NCBI GenBank assembly: GCA_031268315.1 | Contig: JAIRXK010000041.1 | Span: forward strand, 1 to 50,614 | Length of the DNA stretch: 50,614 nucleotides | Direction of reading: 5' to 3' | DNA from: Puniceicoccales bacterium | GTDB lineage: Bacteria; Verrucomicrobiota; Verrucomicrobiia; Opitutales; JAIRLM01 | Shown here: positions 26,438 to 35,474 of the stretch, in pieces | How positions within the stretch are numbered: position 1 is the stretch's first letter | Layout: every line of letters begins with the position of its first letter | Position numbers and translations under genes: made by a program | The notes under the pieces: model-generated | Database searches by the model: none | Seen by the model: only the letters and a program-made list of their open reading frames with translations | What the model was told of the DNA's origin: nothing

Positions 26438-27994
26438 CTATTTTTTATCCGGAAGAAATTGAATTTTGGCCATTTTTTTTCTCCGATGCATTTCTATGAA
26501 TTTTTTTGAAAACCCCGCAATTTTTATTTGATTGAGCGTATCGGCAGTCAACGTCGTAATCGGGGCCAATTTCTCCGCTGTTCCACACATAGCTATCAGT
26601 TCAGCAATTTCGTTATCCGAAATGCTTCGCTTGCCAATCTTCACATCGCTGAAATCATAGGTATCGTCTTCCGTCATTGGAGTGAGAATACAATCAATTA
26701 TTGCACTGAATTCGCAAAATGTTAATTGCGAAAAAAAGCTAAGATCGCGAATGCCCTGCGGAATTATCTCTTGTACATCGTTCGAATATTCACTAAATGT
26801 GACATCTTTTGCCACATCGCTAAATTGATCACTCACACCCGAATATTGCATCAAAAATTCCATAATTTTTCCTTCATTATTATATTCATAGGCAACCGTT
26901 GAAACAAAATATGCCAGCATACTGACGATGCTTGATTCATCGTACAATGCTGATCCCCATTTCCAGTCTTGTCTATTAATTGTGTCAGCAATAAGAGCCT
27001 TAAGGTCTTTTTCCGTGTGTGCAAAAAATTCTCCATTCCATTTTATTTTGCTGCGATACCTACTTCCAATTTTTTCCATCATACCGCGCCCGCAAGCTGC
27101 ATAGCGAACCTCTTCTATTGGGATATTACATATATTTAAATGGCTAATTATAAAACTTATTGTGCGTTTTACAGATATTACATCGCCACCAACTTCGTTC
27201 TTATTAAGCTCATCTTCAAATTTTCCCATTAATTCAAATATACTGCGGCTTATATACGTATCCATTATCGCTTGATAGGCATCATCAAGTGAGTGATATT
27301 GCAGAAGTTTTGCCATTAAATGCATATGGGAAACTCCCTCAGCTGAGGCGTCGCCGCAGGTCTCGAAATATGGCTTAACAGTGCTCAATATATTTTCTAT
27401 GCGCATCCGCCTCGTTTCAGCTTCGGATGCATTCTCTGCTGAAATTACAAAGTCAATCATTGCTTTGAAGCTTTCATTGAATTCATTGTACTGGACCTCC
27501 GATTTCAATCCGTCAAGTAATCCCCCGTTCACGAACTCAACTCGGTGAGCAGCTCTCATCCACTTGAAAAAAAGTTCCCTCATTTCACTTACTTGGTATG
27601 AGTTTTTTTTGTTTTTAAATAAACTACTAATATATTGATTCACTATGCCATCCACTTCATTTTGCGCAAGTTCCTTGTTGCGTGAAAAATTTGCTTCCAG
27701 CAATACCTTTCGGAGATCGATCTCCTCCCAAGCGGATGAATTATTGGAATTTGGCGCGCACACATGCTGCAAAATGAGGAATAAAATTTCCAATGCACAT
27801 ATTGTTGCAAATACCAGTGCGATGGGCAGCGGTATCGCCACTCCGCAACCCATTGCAATCCCCAAGCCAGCTGCCGCCAATCCCGACGTGACAGTCGCCA
27901 CGATATCGCAAATTTTTAAACCGCTAATTTCACCCGAGGCTCCGCTGGAGCCGCCCTCTTTAAATAGACATAGCCTACCGAATCCATCTAACAT
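26438..27994 (-). CDS. Inc-like, NEL-like E3 ligase effector candidate A
   Basis: 518 residues. Residues 27-79 are two hydrophobic segments with a tight turn (LKICDIVATVTSGLAAAGLG, then ALVFATICALEILFLIL), the bilobed Inc-type pattern. The rest is soluble and helical. YFETCGDASAEGVSHM, with Cys213 and Asp215, resembles the catalytic loop of NEL (IpaH/SspH-type) E3 ubiquitin ligases, where C-x-D lies in a helical bundle. Downstream, NIPIEEVRYAACGRGMMEKIG recalls the conserved D-E-V-E-V-Y-L-A-x-x-x-x-L block of NEL. There is no leucine-rich repeat domain, which NEL proteins usually have. Paralogue at 28219-29751. The function is inferred from these motifs only. Confidence 0.6.
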   Translation of the reverse strand: MLDGFGRLCLFKEGGSSGASGEISGLKICDIVATVTSGLAAAGLGIAMGCGVAIPLPIALVFATICALEILFLILQHVCAPNSNNSSAWEEIDLRKVLLEANFSRNKELAQNEVDGIVNQYISSLFKNKKNSYQVSEMRELFFKWMRAAHRVEFVNGGLLDGLKSEVQYNEFNESFKAMIDFVISAENASEAETRRMRIENILSTVKPYFETCGDASAEGVSHMHLMAKLLQYHSLDDAYQAIMDTYISRSIFELMGKFEDELNKNEVGGDVISVKRTISFIISHLNICNIPIEEVRYAACGRGMMEKIGSRYRSKIKWNGEFFAHTEKDLKALIADTINRQDWKWGSALYDESSIVSMLAYFVSTVAYEYNNEGKIMEFLMQYSGVSDQFSDVAKDVTFSEYSNDVQEIIPQGIRDLSFFSQLTFCEFSAIIDCILTPMTEDDTYDFSDVKIGKRSISDNEIAELIAMCGTAEKLAPITTLTADTLNQIKIAGFSKKFIEMHRRKKMAKIQFLPDKK

Positions 27995-28028
27995 ATGAAC
28001 ATACTAGTGATATGGAACACATCGTCAA
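27995..28028 (-). promoter_or_regulatory. Promoter abutting NEL-like gene A
   Basis: Minus strand TTGACG (28023-28028), 16-bp spacer, TAGTAT (28001-28006), 6 bp to the ATG. No Shine-Dalgarno site is seen. The layout is the same as for gene B. Confidence 0.65.
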
Positions 28029-28082
28029 ACAAAAAATTGTTTTTTATTTCGGCAATAATCTTTCCACCGGCGTGATCGAGAT

Positions 28083-28117
28083 GAATTAGTGCCGCCGCGG
28101 AGCGGCGGCGCTAATTC
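28083..28117. terminator. Strong GC-rich hairpin between the NEL-like genes
   Basis: A 16-bp stem (28083-28098 with 28102-28117, one G-U pair) closed by a GGA loop. The centre is GCCGCCGC and GCGGCGGC. It lies after gene B and before the promoter of gene A, consistent with a terminator, although no T tract follows in the minus direction. Confidence 0.6.
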
Positions 28118-28218
28118 AAAGCCTGGCCCGCTAAATCTTTATGATTTATTTTTTCTGAAAAACTCGACAACGGCACCTAGCGAAGTCATTGGGTTTCCTT
28201 TGCAAAAAAAAATGTGTG

Positions 28219-29751
28219 TTACTTCATTTGAAATTCGATTTTATCGACTTTTTTTTGCTCATGTATTTTCATAAATTCATTAGCAAAGTAAGTGCCAACG
28301 ATCTTTCTCATTGTTTCTTCGTTAAAATTGACAATAATGCTACTTTCAACATTCTTCTCTCTTATTTCCTTCACCCATTCAACGCAAATGCCTGTTTCCT
28401 TTGCAATTTCTTCGTCCGGTGAATCGCCCATATTGAATGCACTGAAATTTAATAGATCTTGGCAGGTTGCATCGTTGAAAAAGGAAAGATTCCTTATCGG
28501 CTCAAGAATGAGAGCTTTTACGTTAGCGGAGAATTCATTAAATTTCATTTTCTTAACCATCTTGCCAAAGTGGGCAGAAGATCCAATGCACGTTTGTGCA
28601 AATTCGTGAAGAAAAGAATTATCGCTGCACATGTATTTCTCACTAAAAAATGAAATTAAATTCATTGCAATCTCAATCACAGGTCTCACGAGCGGTCCAT
28701 CTTGTATATTATACTGCTTCGATATAATTCCCATGATTTGCTTTCTAAAATCTTCCCTACTAGATGCGTTTATATAATCAATCTTGAATTCATTCGCACT
28801 AAAGTCACTCATCATTTTTTCGATTGCAGTATGCGAACACTGTGGATATCGAACAATTTCCTTTGGAATAGAGCAAATATTTAAGTGGCTAAATAAAAGA
28901 ATCATTTCACGCTTGAATGACACTATATCACTGCTATTGTTATAAAAACAGTCCGAATACGCACTAATTGAATCATTAATGTGATCCGTTATAGCTAAAT
29001 CTATTATTGTTTGATATGCTTCATTAATTGAGCTGCATTGCAATAGCATAATTTCAAACAACATGTGAGAAATTCCTTCGGCAGCAGCGTCTCCGCATGA
29101 GTTAAAGTGGCACCTCGCGCTGACGAATATGTCCCTAATGCAGGCAAACTTTTCTTCAAATTCTCCCCCATTATCGGAATTCATAAATTTAATGGTGCCT
29201 AGAAGGGCTTCTTCAAGGCCATCGACCAATGTATTCGATTGCAATCCGCTTAGTATTCCTCCCATATGATTCGTATTTTTTTTGATGGAATCATTCAGAA
29301 TTATCTCGCATAGCCACTCTTCCAAAAAATTTCGTATCTCACCCTCATGGGATAGCGGCCTTTGCATTTCAAACAAATCGCTTACGTATGCAACTGTTAA
29401 TTTACGAACTTCCTCATCTATATTTTCCCCTTTTTTGATATTAAAATCTATTTTTTTGATCGCATTGAAGGCAGCTGAATCTACGCTCCGCGATGATGTA
29501 GAAAAATCTGACAATAGCACATACTGTAAAATAAGTGGGGAAATTTGCAAAAAGAACGCTATCAGGAATACAGGAAGAAGAAATGCAGGAATCGCCGCGC
29601 CACAGCCAATGGCAATCCCTAGGCTGGCTGACACCAATCCCAATGTGACGGTTACCACAATGTCACACACTTTCAATGTGCTCATCTCTGAAAGGCTGTC
29701 CGATACATCTTCCTCACCATTCCCAAAGAGTCTCGTAAGTAGACCGATCAT
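28219..29751 (-). CDS. Inc-like, NEL-like E3 ligase effector candidate B
   Basis: 510 residues from MIGLLTRLFGNGEED at 29751; an upstream in-frame start at 29769 would lie within the promoter. Residues 27-80 form the same paired hydrophobic hairpin as in paralogue A (LKVCDIVVTVTLGLVSASLG). HFNSCGDAAAEGISHM places Cys219 and Asp221 where A has Cys213 and Asp215, and ICSIPKEIVRYPQCSHTAIEKM matches the second block. The conservation of C-G-D-x-x-x-E-G-x-x-H-M between diverged copies argues for a catalytic site. The pair arose by tandem duplication. The candidate substrate system is host ubiquitin; this is inference. Confidence 0.6.
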   Translation of the reverse strand: MIGLLTRLFGNGEEDVSDSLSEMSTLKVCDIVVTVTLGLVSASLGIAIGCGAAIPAFLLPVFLIAFFLQISPLILQYVLLSDFSTSSRSVDSAAFNAIKKIDFNIKKGENIDEEVRKLTVAYVSDLFEMQRPLSHEGEIRNFLEEWLCEIILNDSIKKNTNHMGGILSGLQSNTLVDGLEEALLGTIKFMNSDNGGEFEEKFACIRDIFVSARCHFNSCGDAAAEGISHMLFEIMLLQCSSINEAYQTIIDLAITDHINDSISAYSDCFYNNSSDIVSFKREMILLFSHLNICSIPKEIVRYPQCSHTAIEKMMSDFSANEFKIDYINASSREDFRKQIMGIISKQYNIQDGPLVRPVIEIAMNLISFFSEKYMCSDNSFLHEFAQTCIGSSAHFGKMVKKMKFNEFSANVKALILEPIRNLSFFNDATCQDLLNFSAFNMGDSPDEEIAKETGICVEWVKEIREKNVESSIIVNFNEETMRKIVGTYFANEFMKIHEQKKVDKIEFQMK

Positions 29752-29785
29752 GGAGGTATCATAGCACAATCTGCCATGTCGTCAA
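29752..29785 (-). promoter_or_regulatory. Promoter abutting NEL-like gene B
   Basis: Minus strand TTGACG (29780-29785), 16-bp spacer, TATGAT (29758-29763), 6 bp (ACCTCC, not a ribosome site) to the ATG. Confidence 0.65.
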
Positions 29786-29815
29786 TAGGAATTTAATTTT
29801 TTAATTTAACGGAAA

Positions 29816-30523
29816 TTACTCTATCAAATCCTTCTGAGAGAAATACTTTTTCTCTCTACCTCGAAATTCCTTGGCAATTTCGCCATTTCCGAGGACGATG
29901 AGCCGATCGCCACAGCCAATGGCGTGGTCAATGTTGTGGGTAATCATCAGGCAAGTTCGAGCCTCTCGCTGCACAATCTCATTGGCCAATGCCATGATTT
30001 CCCGGGAAGACTTTGGATCCAATGCGGCGGTAATTTCATCCAAAAGCAGCACCCGCTGATTGCCAATGACGCTCATGAGCAGGCTCAGAGCCTGCCGCTG
30101 GCCGCCAGAAAGGGAAGAGACAAGGTCATCGGGACGATCTTCCAGGTGCATGTGCAACGTCGCAAGGCGCTCCTTGAAAAACTTTTGCCTCCATGGGCCA
30201 TAAAATGGAATCATGTGGCGCCGCCGGTGGCGGCAAAATGCAAAGGCCATATTTTCAAAGATTGTAAAATTTCCTATGGTTCCCACGCGCGGATCCTGAA
30301 AAACACGGGATACCTGGGCAAAATTATCGGATTTCCCATCGATGAGTACGCGGCCATGGGTAGGCTTTATGGTTCCGGAAATGACATTGAATAGCGTGGA
30401 TTTCCCAGCACCATTGGCGCCGACGATGACCACAAATTCCCCCGCCGCAACGGAGAGATTGAGATGGTTTAAAATTTTTCGCTGGCCGTTCAGCTGGATG
30501 GTAATATTTTCTATGGAAAGCAT
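29816..30523 (-). CDS. ABC transporter ATPase, tryptophan-type importer (TrpZ-like)
   Basis: 235 residues. It powers the importer formed with the next two genes. Visible: Walker A GANGAGKST, Q-loop VFQDPRVG, signature SLSGGQRQALSLLM, Walker B RVLLLDEITAALD and the switch His in ITHNIDHAI. Its start overlaps the end of the permease gene by 13 bp, so translation is probably coupled. It is the last gene of a four-gene operon led by a TrpR-like regulator. This cassette type (PF04392 binding protein, single permease, ATPase) is known for tryptophan or tyrosine uptake in several bacteria. Confidence 0.85.
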   Translation of the reverse strand: MLSIENITIQLNGQRKILNHLNLSVAAGEFVVIVGANGAGKSTLFNVISGTIKPTHGRVLIDGKSDNFAQVSRVFQDPRVGTIGNFTIFENMAFAFCRHRRRHMIPFYGPWRQKFFKERLATLHMHLEDRPDDLVSSLSGGQRQALSLLMSVIGNQRVLLLDEITAALDPKSSREIMALANEIVQREARTCLMITHNIDHAIGCGDRLIVLGNGEIAKEFRGREKKYFSQKDLIE

Positions 30524-31344
30524 TTTTTCTTTCTCCCAATGGCCATAATTGCAACGATGAGAACGCCTGTGATGAGATTGAAATCACTGGAGCGAAATAT
30601 TCCATCATTTCCGTGAAGGGCGAATCCGACGAGAATGCGATAAATCACGGAGCCAACAACGCAGGAAGCCGCAGCGACGGTCGGGGAACGAAATGGCAAG
30701 ATCCTCTCTCCAATGATGAGGGACGCCATGGCAACGATGAGGGTGCCAATGCCACTGCCCACGTCGCAAAAACTCTGCGTTAGGCAAAAAAAAGCGCCTC
30801 CCAGTCCGATGAGACCGTTACTCAAAGCCAGTGCCAATGCCATCATTGCCGCCACATTTATTCCCGACGCCTTTGCTAGGCAAGAATTGTGTCCGATGGC
30901 CCGCAGGGCCAAACCGAAATCCGTATTCAACAGGTAGCCAATCAGGAGCACGGCGGCCATTGCTGTAACTAGAAGTCCAAAATTTCCAAGGCAACTTCCC
31001 TCCAACGTAATATTGGGCATACCGCCAAGTAGGCGTAAATTTATGGAATAGAGCATAAAAGCAACCAAAATTCCCGCCAATATATCCGTGATTTTATATC
31101 GACTATGGAGCAGTGCGGTGACCCAGCCGGCCGCCGCTCCAGCTATAAATGCGGCGGCACAGCCAATGGCGGGCGAAAGGCCATTCTTTACCAGGATACT
31201 CGCTACGCAACCCCCAAAGACAAAGCTGCCATCACAGGTCATATCTGCAAAATTAATAATTCGAAATGTAAGCATGATGCCAATGGCGATAATGCCATAG
31301 ATCAGGCCCATTTCGACGGCCATAGCAAATTCGCTCCCCATCAT
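30511..31344 (-). CDS. ABC transporter permease, tryptophan-type importer (TrpY-like)
   Basis: 277 residues with about eight or nine membrane helices. It belongs to the branched-chain/ribose-type permease group, with the LTFRIINFADMTCDGSFVFGG block near the N-terminus and the GLALRAIGHNSCLAKASGIN cytoplasmic loop. It forms the channel for the substrate bound by the periplasmic protein at 31341-32303. Its ATG overlaps the stop of that gene in an ATGA arrangement. Tryptophan is inferred from the operon's TrpR-like first gene; another aromatic amino acid is possible. Confidence 0.85.
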   Translation of the reverse strand: MMGSEFAMAVEMGLIYGIIAIGIMLTFRIINFADMTCDGSFVFGGCVASILVKNGLSPAIGCAAAFIAGAAAGWVTALLHSRYKITDILAGILVAFMLYSINLRLLGGMPNITLEGSCLGNFGLLVTAMAAVLLIGYLLNTDFGLALRAIGHNSCLAKASGINVAAMMALALALSNGLIGLGGAFFCLTQSFCDVGSGIGTLIVAMASLIIGERILPFRSPTVAAASCVVGSVIYRILVGFALHGNDGIFRSSDFNLITGVLIVAIMAIGRKKKCFP

Positions 31345-32303
31345 TGATATATCCTCTTTGCTTCGGCCAATATTGGGTCGCCTATCACGATGCCAAGTAG
31401 CCGAGCCGCACTTAAATTAATGTGTAGCTCCATTGATTCGGCCTGCTCCATAGGCAAATCCTCCCCCAAGTCGCCACTGAGAACTCCATTGACCATGCGG
31501 CCCGTTTGCAGACCGATTTGGTATTGGTTTGGGCCTAGGGCGGCTAGGGCGCCGAGTTCAACCGCATCCGTATCACTCACATAGACGGGAATCTTTTTGC
31601 GATTTGCCATTTTTATCACGCTGCGGATTGCAGCGAGGGCCGTATTGTCGTTGCTAATAAAAATTGCATCCGCGGAGTTTGCTAATTTTGCAGCCGCCTG
31701 AGGAATTTCCGACGTTTTTAGCGCCACCTGCTCCACGAGTTTGATTTGAAATTTTCCACAAATATTGCGCAATATCTTCACAATTTCCTGGGAATTCGCT
31801 TCGCCGGGATTGTAGAGAATTCCTAATTTTTTTAGGGAAGGCTGAATTCGCTTGAACAATGCCAACTGCGGCTCAATGGGAATGAAGTTAGATACACCGC
31901 CGACGCGCCTATGCTGGGTCAATCCGGCCGCCCCAGGATTCGTAATGGAGCTGAATATGAGCACATTGGGGCCATATTCTCCCCCCATATGACGCATAAA
32001 ACTTTGGGCAGCGACGGTGCCAATGGCAACCACCACGGTCGGCCGCTGGCCTGAAATTTTTTGGGCAATCTGCAGCGCCAGCGAAGGATTGCCTTGCGCT
32101 GATTCTTCCGCAATTTTCACGCTTTTTCCAATGAGCGAATCGCGCACACCGCGGGCCGTCTCATTGAGCGCCCCATGGTCAATAATTTTTAGAATATACA
32201 CCGATTGATTGATTTTTTCCCCCTCCGATTTTCCACGAAAATCGGCCGGAAAAAAAAGCAAAATTCCGGCAATCAATGCCATAAAACGTATTCCCATGCC
32301 CAT
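31341..32303 (-). CDS. ABC transporter substrate-binding protein (TrpX-like)
   Basis: 320 residues. A hydrophobic N-terminus (residues 5-19, FMALIAGILLFF) acts as signal sequence; there is no lipobox Cys, so it is probably periplasmic or membrane-anchored. The body is of the PF04392 type: VVVAIGTVAAQSFM, VLIFSSITNPGAAGL, LGILYNPGEANS, AIFISNDNTALAAI and IPVYVSDTDAVELGALAALG. These proteins bind aromatic amino acids in the TrpXYZ systems. The start overlaps the TrpR-like stop (TAATG) with GAGGAAGGA before it, so the two are translationally coupled. Confidence 0.85.
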   Translation of the reverse strand: MGMGIRFMALIAGILLFFPADFRGKSEGEKINQSVYILKIIDHGALNETARGVRDSLIGKSVKIAEESAQGNPSLALQIAQKISGQRPTVVVAIGTVAAQSFMRHMGGEYGPNVLIFSSITNPGAAGLTQHRRVGGVSNFIPIEPQLALFKRIQPSLKKLGILYNPGEANSQEIVKILRNICGKFQIKLVEQVALKTSEIPQAAAKLANSADAIFISNDNTALAAIRSVIKMANRKKIPVYVSDTDAVELGALAALGPNQYQIGLQTGRMVNGVLSGDLGEDLPMEQAESMELHINLSAARLLGIVIGDPILAEAKRIYQ

Positions 32304-32590
32304 TATTCCTTCCTCTCTAGATAATTTAAAATTTTTTTATAGCCACCATTTTCATTCAAGCAGCGAGATATGCGCCCAATGGTGACTAAACTGATCCCCG
32401 TTATGCGGTGAATTTCTCTGTAGGATAGCTGCCCCATATTCAACAGACGGCACACCTGCCAGCGTCCCACCATGGCATCTAATTCCTTGGGCGTACATAA
32501 ATCCCGAAGAAAACTTTGCAATTCCCCATGGGTCTTCGCCGCGGCAATCGCCCAGCAAAGACTTTCAAATCCCTCACTTTTCAATGACAT
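32303..32590 (-). CDS. TrpR/YerC-like repressor
   Basis: 95 residues from the ATG at 32590; a GTG two codons upstream (32596) is the alternative. The sequence fits the TrpR/YerC-YecD superfamily: LCTPKELDAMVGRWQVCRLLN (the TrpR-type L-T-x-x-E-x-x-x-x-x-x-R helix), then a helix-turn-helix SYREIHRITGISLVTIGRISRCL. These small all-helical proteins bind operators as dimers; TrpR needs tryptophan. It heads the importer operon, and a near-symmetric 24-bp palindrome lies in the promoter, so autoregulation together with the importer is likely. Confidence 0.85.
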   Translation of the reverse strand: MSLKSEGFESLCWAIAAAKTHGELQSFLRDLCTPKELDAMVGRWQVCRLLNMGQLSYREIHRITGISLVTIGRISRCLNENGGYKKILNYLERKE

Positions 32591-32628
32591 CTCCACGACT
32601 GGTCTAGCGTAATAGTACAGTAGTGCAA
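32591..32628 (-). promoter_or_regulatory. Promoter with a TrpR-type operator
   Basis: Minus strand TTGCAC (32623-32628), 16-bp spacer, TAGACC (32601-32606). A perfect interrupted palindrome at 32598-32621 (ACTG, 2 bp, CTA, 6 bp, TAG, 2 bp, CAGT) covers the -10 and spacer. CTA/TAG half-sites recall the CTAG core of known trp operators. Occupancy would block RNA polymerase. Confidence 0.6.
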
Positions 32629-32669
32629 GTAAAATTTTTCAGCGCCGCCTCTTTGAAGAAGGCTATTCG

Positions 32670-34562
32670 TTAGCTTTGTTGCTTAGATTGCAAAATCTTC
32701 ATTGCCTTTGCAACCTTTCCATTGAGCGCTTGCAATTTTCTAAGATCCACAGAATTGGCAACAAATTTTTCCATTTCCACGGCAAGCCGGTAGATGCGTT
32801 CATTGAATGGTTTATTGGCGGAGTCTTCGTCCCCCTCGTCCAATTCTTCGCCAAGGTCGATGCACATTTCCCTTGCGCTATTAGAAATGTCTTGTTTCAG
32901 CTTTCCCAAATGCTCGCTAATTTTTTCTAAGTACACCTTTTGATCGTAATCCCAATTGATAAGATCGCTCTTCAGATCTTTGAGCATTTCCTTTGCCTGA
33001 CTCGCGTGAAAATCGACGCGCCAGCGAGAGAGAATTTTCAAGATATTTTTTTCAATTTCACTGCACTGGCAAACATCTAACTCCTTGTTCAAGCATGATT
33101 TTATAATTCGATCAATTGCATCGACAACATCCTTCCATGCCGATGAAGCATCGGAGGGGTAAAATCCACAATTTTCTTCATTGATGATCGGGTCAATTTT
33201 ATCCAACAATCCTCCGATTCGTTCCTTTTTTTCTGCATTGATGAAGACTGTGTTTGAAATGCGCATGATGTTTGCGAGGCATTGGGAAATATTTTTACGC
33301 CTATTTCCATCTGCCTTTGCGCCGCCATTGAATATTTCCCTTAATTGCCACAGGGACGAAAGCATCGTCGATGAGCCGTCGTCCACCGTTTTAGTATCCT
33401 TGCCCATTAGTTGGCTCACATTGGCAGTAACTGTAATGATTCCACACCTATGCAATTGCTCGAGAAGTAAAATGTAAGAACTTCTTGGTGTCAGTTTTTG
33501 AAATTGACTTAATCTTTTAATCTGAAGAGAAAGTCCATCGATTGCTGGGGGATTTAGAGTGTTTGGTGCGGCAAATGAGACGAACTCATGGAAAATGCCC
33601 AGGCCAAATTCTCCCCCCAATGCGGTAACCTCTTCCATTAATTTCGGTAAATTTTTACTAAAATTTCCTTTTTTCTCTTCGTAATTTGTTTTCAACTCGT
33701 CGAAAAATCGAACGAGATTTTCCAGGGCAACATTCAGACGCGCACCATTATCTTCCGGCTTATCATCCGCCGGCGCCGATTGAATCGGCACGCCTTGGAA
33801 ATTTTTAAGTGAATCTTCTTTCGTTTGATTTTCACCGTCGGTATTGCCATATTCCAAGGGAGTCTCGCGGACTATTCTCGGAACATCGGTAATTTGATTC
33901 TCGCTACAATTTCTCTCAACACCTTGCCCTCCACTGTCGTTTTCAAGGGGAGGGGAAGATTTCGCCGGGATATCATTGCTATTTTTACTGCTTAGGTTTT
34001 CAACGAGGCGGTAGATTCCAATTCCCAAGCCAATGGTGCCGCCAAAGGCTAGGAATGCCACGCAGAAAGTGACCACCGATCCAATTGGCAAACCGATAGC
34101 AGAGAGCAGGGGGACAAAAATAAATGCGGCAATTTGCGGAAAAATAACGGCGGTCAGCAGGGCACAGAAAAGTCCACCTGCGCATGCGATGAATAGGGAC
34201 GAAAGTATTCGCGACTCACTGTCTAGTTCCGCAGAGAGCAGCTTGCGAACGCTATCCTCGGACTGTTCGGAGGCGGATAATTGAACCGGCGCATCTTGAT
34301 CCCGTGGCAGCGGCAACAGTGAATCCTGCGGCTGCTCTGTACTGTCCGACTCAACTTGGTTGCCATTCGGCCCCTGCAAGCCATCGGAACTTTGCCTTGG
34401 ATTTTCCAATTGTAACTGCGGCGAAGCAATTTGCTGCGCTTTTCGCAGCGGCATAGCATTCAAAAGGTATTTTTGGGAAACCTCAAAATTGACTTCCTCG
34501 TCTAATTCCTCCTCCGGAAAGAGCTGCTCACCGCTAGCAATGTCTGATTCAAAATCAATCAT
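32670..34562 (-). CDS. Inc-like membrane effector candidate
   Basis: 630 residues. The first 115 are acidic and Gln/Ser-rich (disordered). Residues about 118-187 are strongly hydrophobic with a Gly/Pro turn (FIACAGGLFCALLTAVIF, then VVTFCVAFLAFGGTIGLGIG), again the bilobed hairpin. Residues 190-270 are a polar linker, and the rest is helical and charged, with several likely coiled segments (for example VALENLVRFFDELKTNYEEK). No enzyme motif is seen. The gene stands alone between the trp importer operon and an AsmA-like gene. Membrane insertion of the hairpin with both ends on one side is the usual Inc topology. Confidence 0.65.
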   Translation of the reverse strand: MIDFESDIASGEQLFPEEELDEEVNFEVSQKYLLNAMPLRKAQQIASPQLQLENPRQSSDGLQGPNGNQVESDSTEQPQDSLLPLPRDQDAPVQLSASEQSEDSVRKLLSAELDSESRILSSLFIACAGGLFCALLTAVIFPQIAAFIFVPLLSAIGLPIGSVVTFCVAFLAFGGTIGLGIGIYRLVENLSSKNSNDIPAKSSPPLENDSGGQGVERNCSENQITDVPRIVRETPLEYGNTDGENQTKEDSLKNFQGVPIQSAPADDKPEDNGARLNVALENLVRFFDELKTNYEEKKGNFSKNLPKLMEEVTALGGEFGLGIFHEFVSFAAPNTLNPPAIDGLSLQIKRLSQFQKLTPRSSYILLLEQLHRCGIITVTANVSQLMGKDTKTVDDGSSTMLSSLWQLREIFNGGAKADGNRRKNISQCLANIMRISNTVFINAEKKERIGGLLDKIDPIINEENCGFYPSDASSAWKDVVDAIDRIIKSCLNKELDVCQCSEIEKNILKILSRWRVDFHASQAKEMLKDLKSDLINWDYDQKVYLEKISEHLGKLKQDISNSAREMCIDLGEELDEGDEDSANKPFNERIYRLAVEMEKFVANSVDLRKLQALNGKVAKAMKILQSKQQS

Positions 34563-34604
34563 GTCGTCATTGTGTTATATTGCAGGGAAACGGGAAAAAG
34601 TCAA
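34563..34604 (-). promoter_or_regulatory. Promoter before the Inc-like gene at 34562
   Basis: Minus strand TTGACT (34599-34604), 16-bp spacer to CAATAT (34577-34582), or 19 bp to the better box TATAAC (34574-34579). The start codon follows after 11-14 bp without a Shine-Dalgarno site. Confidence 0.45.
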
Positions 34605-34670
34605 CGGCAATTTGCTGCGCTGCCAAAATAATTTTCCCCGCGCCATGAAACAGACGGGCTGGCCCCTCGA

Positions 34671-35474
34671 TTAAAAGGCGGATTTAATCCTATACCACAA
34701 TCCCTTTCCCGTTTCGATAATTTTGCTCGAATTACCGTCCTGACCGATGCCATTTGCCCGCATGGCCGCCCGCGCTGCCTCTTCCAGGCACGGAACATCT
34801 ACCATTGCGCCCAGGACCGATTGTATGAGTGCGAATCCTCCCCGCGTGCGTAGGTCCGAAGTCAGCTTTCGCAGCAGCATTTCCGCGGAAACGTCGCGCA
34901 TTTCCACGCTGTAGTTGAGATTGATTTCGTTAATTTTCACAGGGCTTGCCCCGTAGTCCATGGTGATAATTTTTCCAATTTTGCATTGGAAATGGCGAAT
35001 GAACACCTCCTTTGACTTTTTCCTCGAAGGTGCCTGGCTCTTTTTCCGCGTCATCGTTTCGCTGAGAAATTCACCAATGTTGGATTTTCCACTCGCATTT
35101 CGCACGTGGGTTAGGCTGGGAATGTCGAGGGATAGGTCCTCAATGGTAATTTTCTTCGTCACTAGGGAGGATAGTAAAAAATCCATTGTAAAGCGATTGA
35201 TGGTGAGGAACTGGGGCACGGAAAAATGGCTGCCATTTTCAATGGCGATGTCATAGAAATTAAAGTTCAATGTGAAAATATTCGATTCCGAGCGGCCAAT
35301 GTTGAGCCGGAACCCCGAATCACTCTTGACCGCCATGGGCAGTACCTTTGGCAGCCAAAAATTGGCAGATAGTGCCACGGCCAAGAGAAGTAGGATAGAA
35401 AACGAAATAACCCCAAAAATGAAGCTGCATATCCAATTGATTGGTTTCATGATGATCCCGATTAGTATATTCAT
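34671..35474 (-). CDS. AsmA-like inner-membrane protein
   Basis: 267 residues. It has one N-terminal membrane helix (SFIFGVISFSILLLLAVALS) followed by a periplasmic beta-rich part with the AsmA-type succession FNFYDIAIENGSHF, TMDFLLSSLVTKKITIEDLSLDIPSL and SGKSNIGEF. AsmA-like proteins are linked to phospholipid transport and outer-membrane assembly. This is a short member. AGGA lies a few bases before the ATG at 35474; another ATG at 35450 is possible. A basic, Ser/Lys-rich stretch lies near residue 150. It is the only housekeeping-type gene between two effector-like genes here. Confidence 0.65.
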   Translation of the reverse strand: MNILIGIIMKPINWICSFIFGVISFSILLLLAVALSANFWLPKVLPMAVKSDSGFRLNIGRSESNIFTLNFNFYDIAIENGSHFSVPQFLTINRFTMDFLLSSLVTKKITIEDLSLDIPSLTHVRNASGKSNIGEFLSETMTRKKSQAPSRKKSKEVFIRHFQCKIGKIITMDYGASPVKINEINLNYSVEMRDVSAEMLLRKLTSDLRTRGGFALIQSVLGAMVDVPCLEEAARAAMRANGIGQDGNSSKIIETGKGLWYRIKSAF

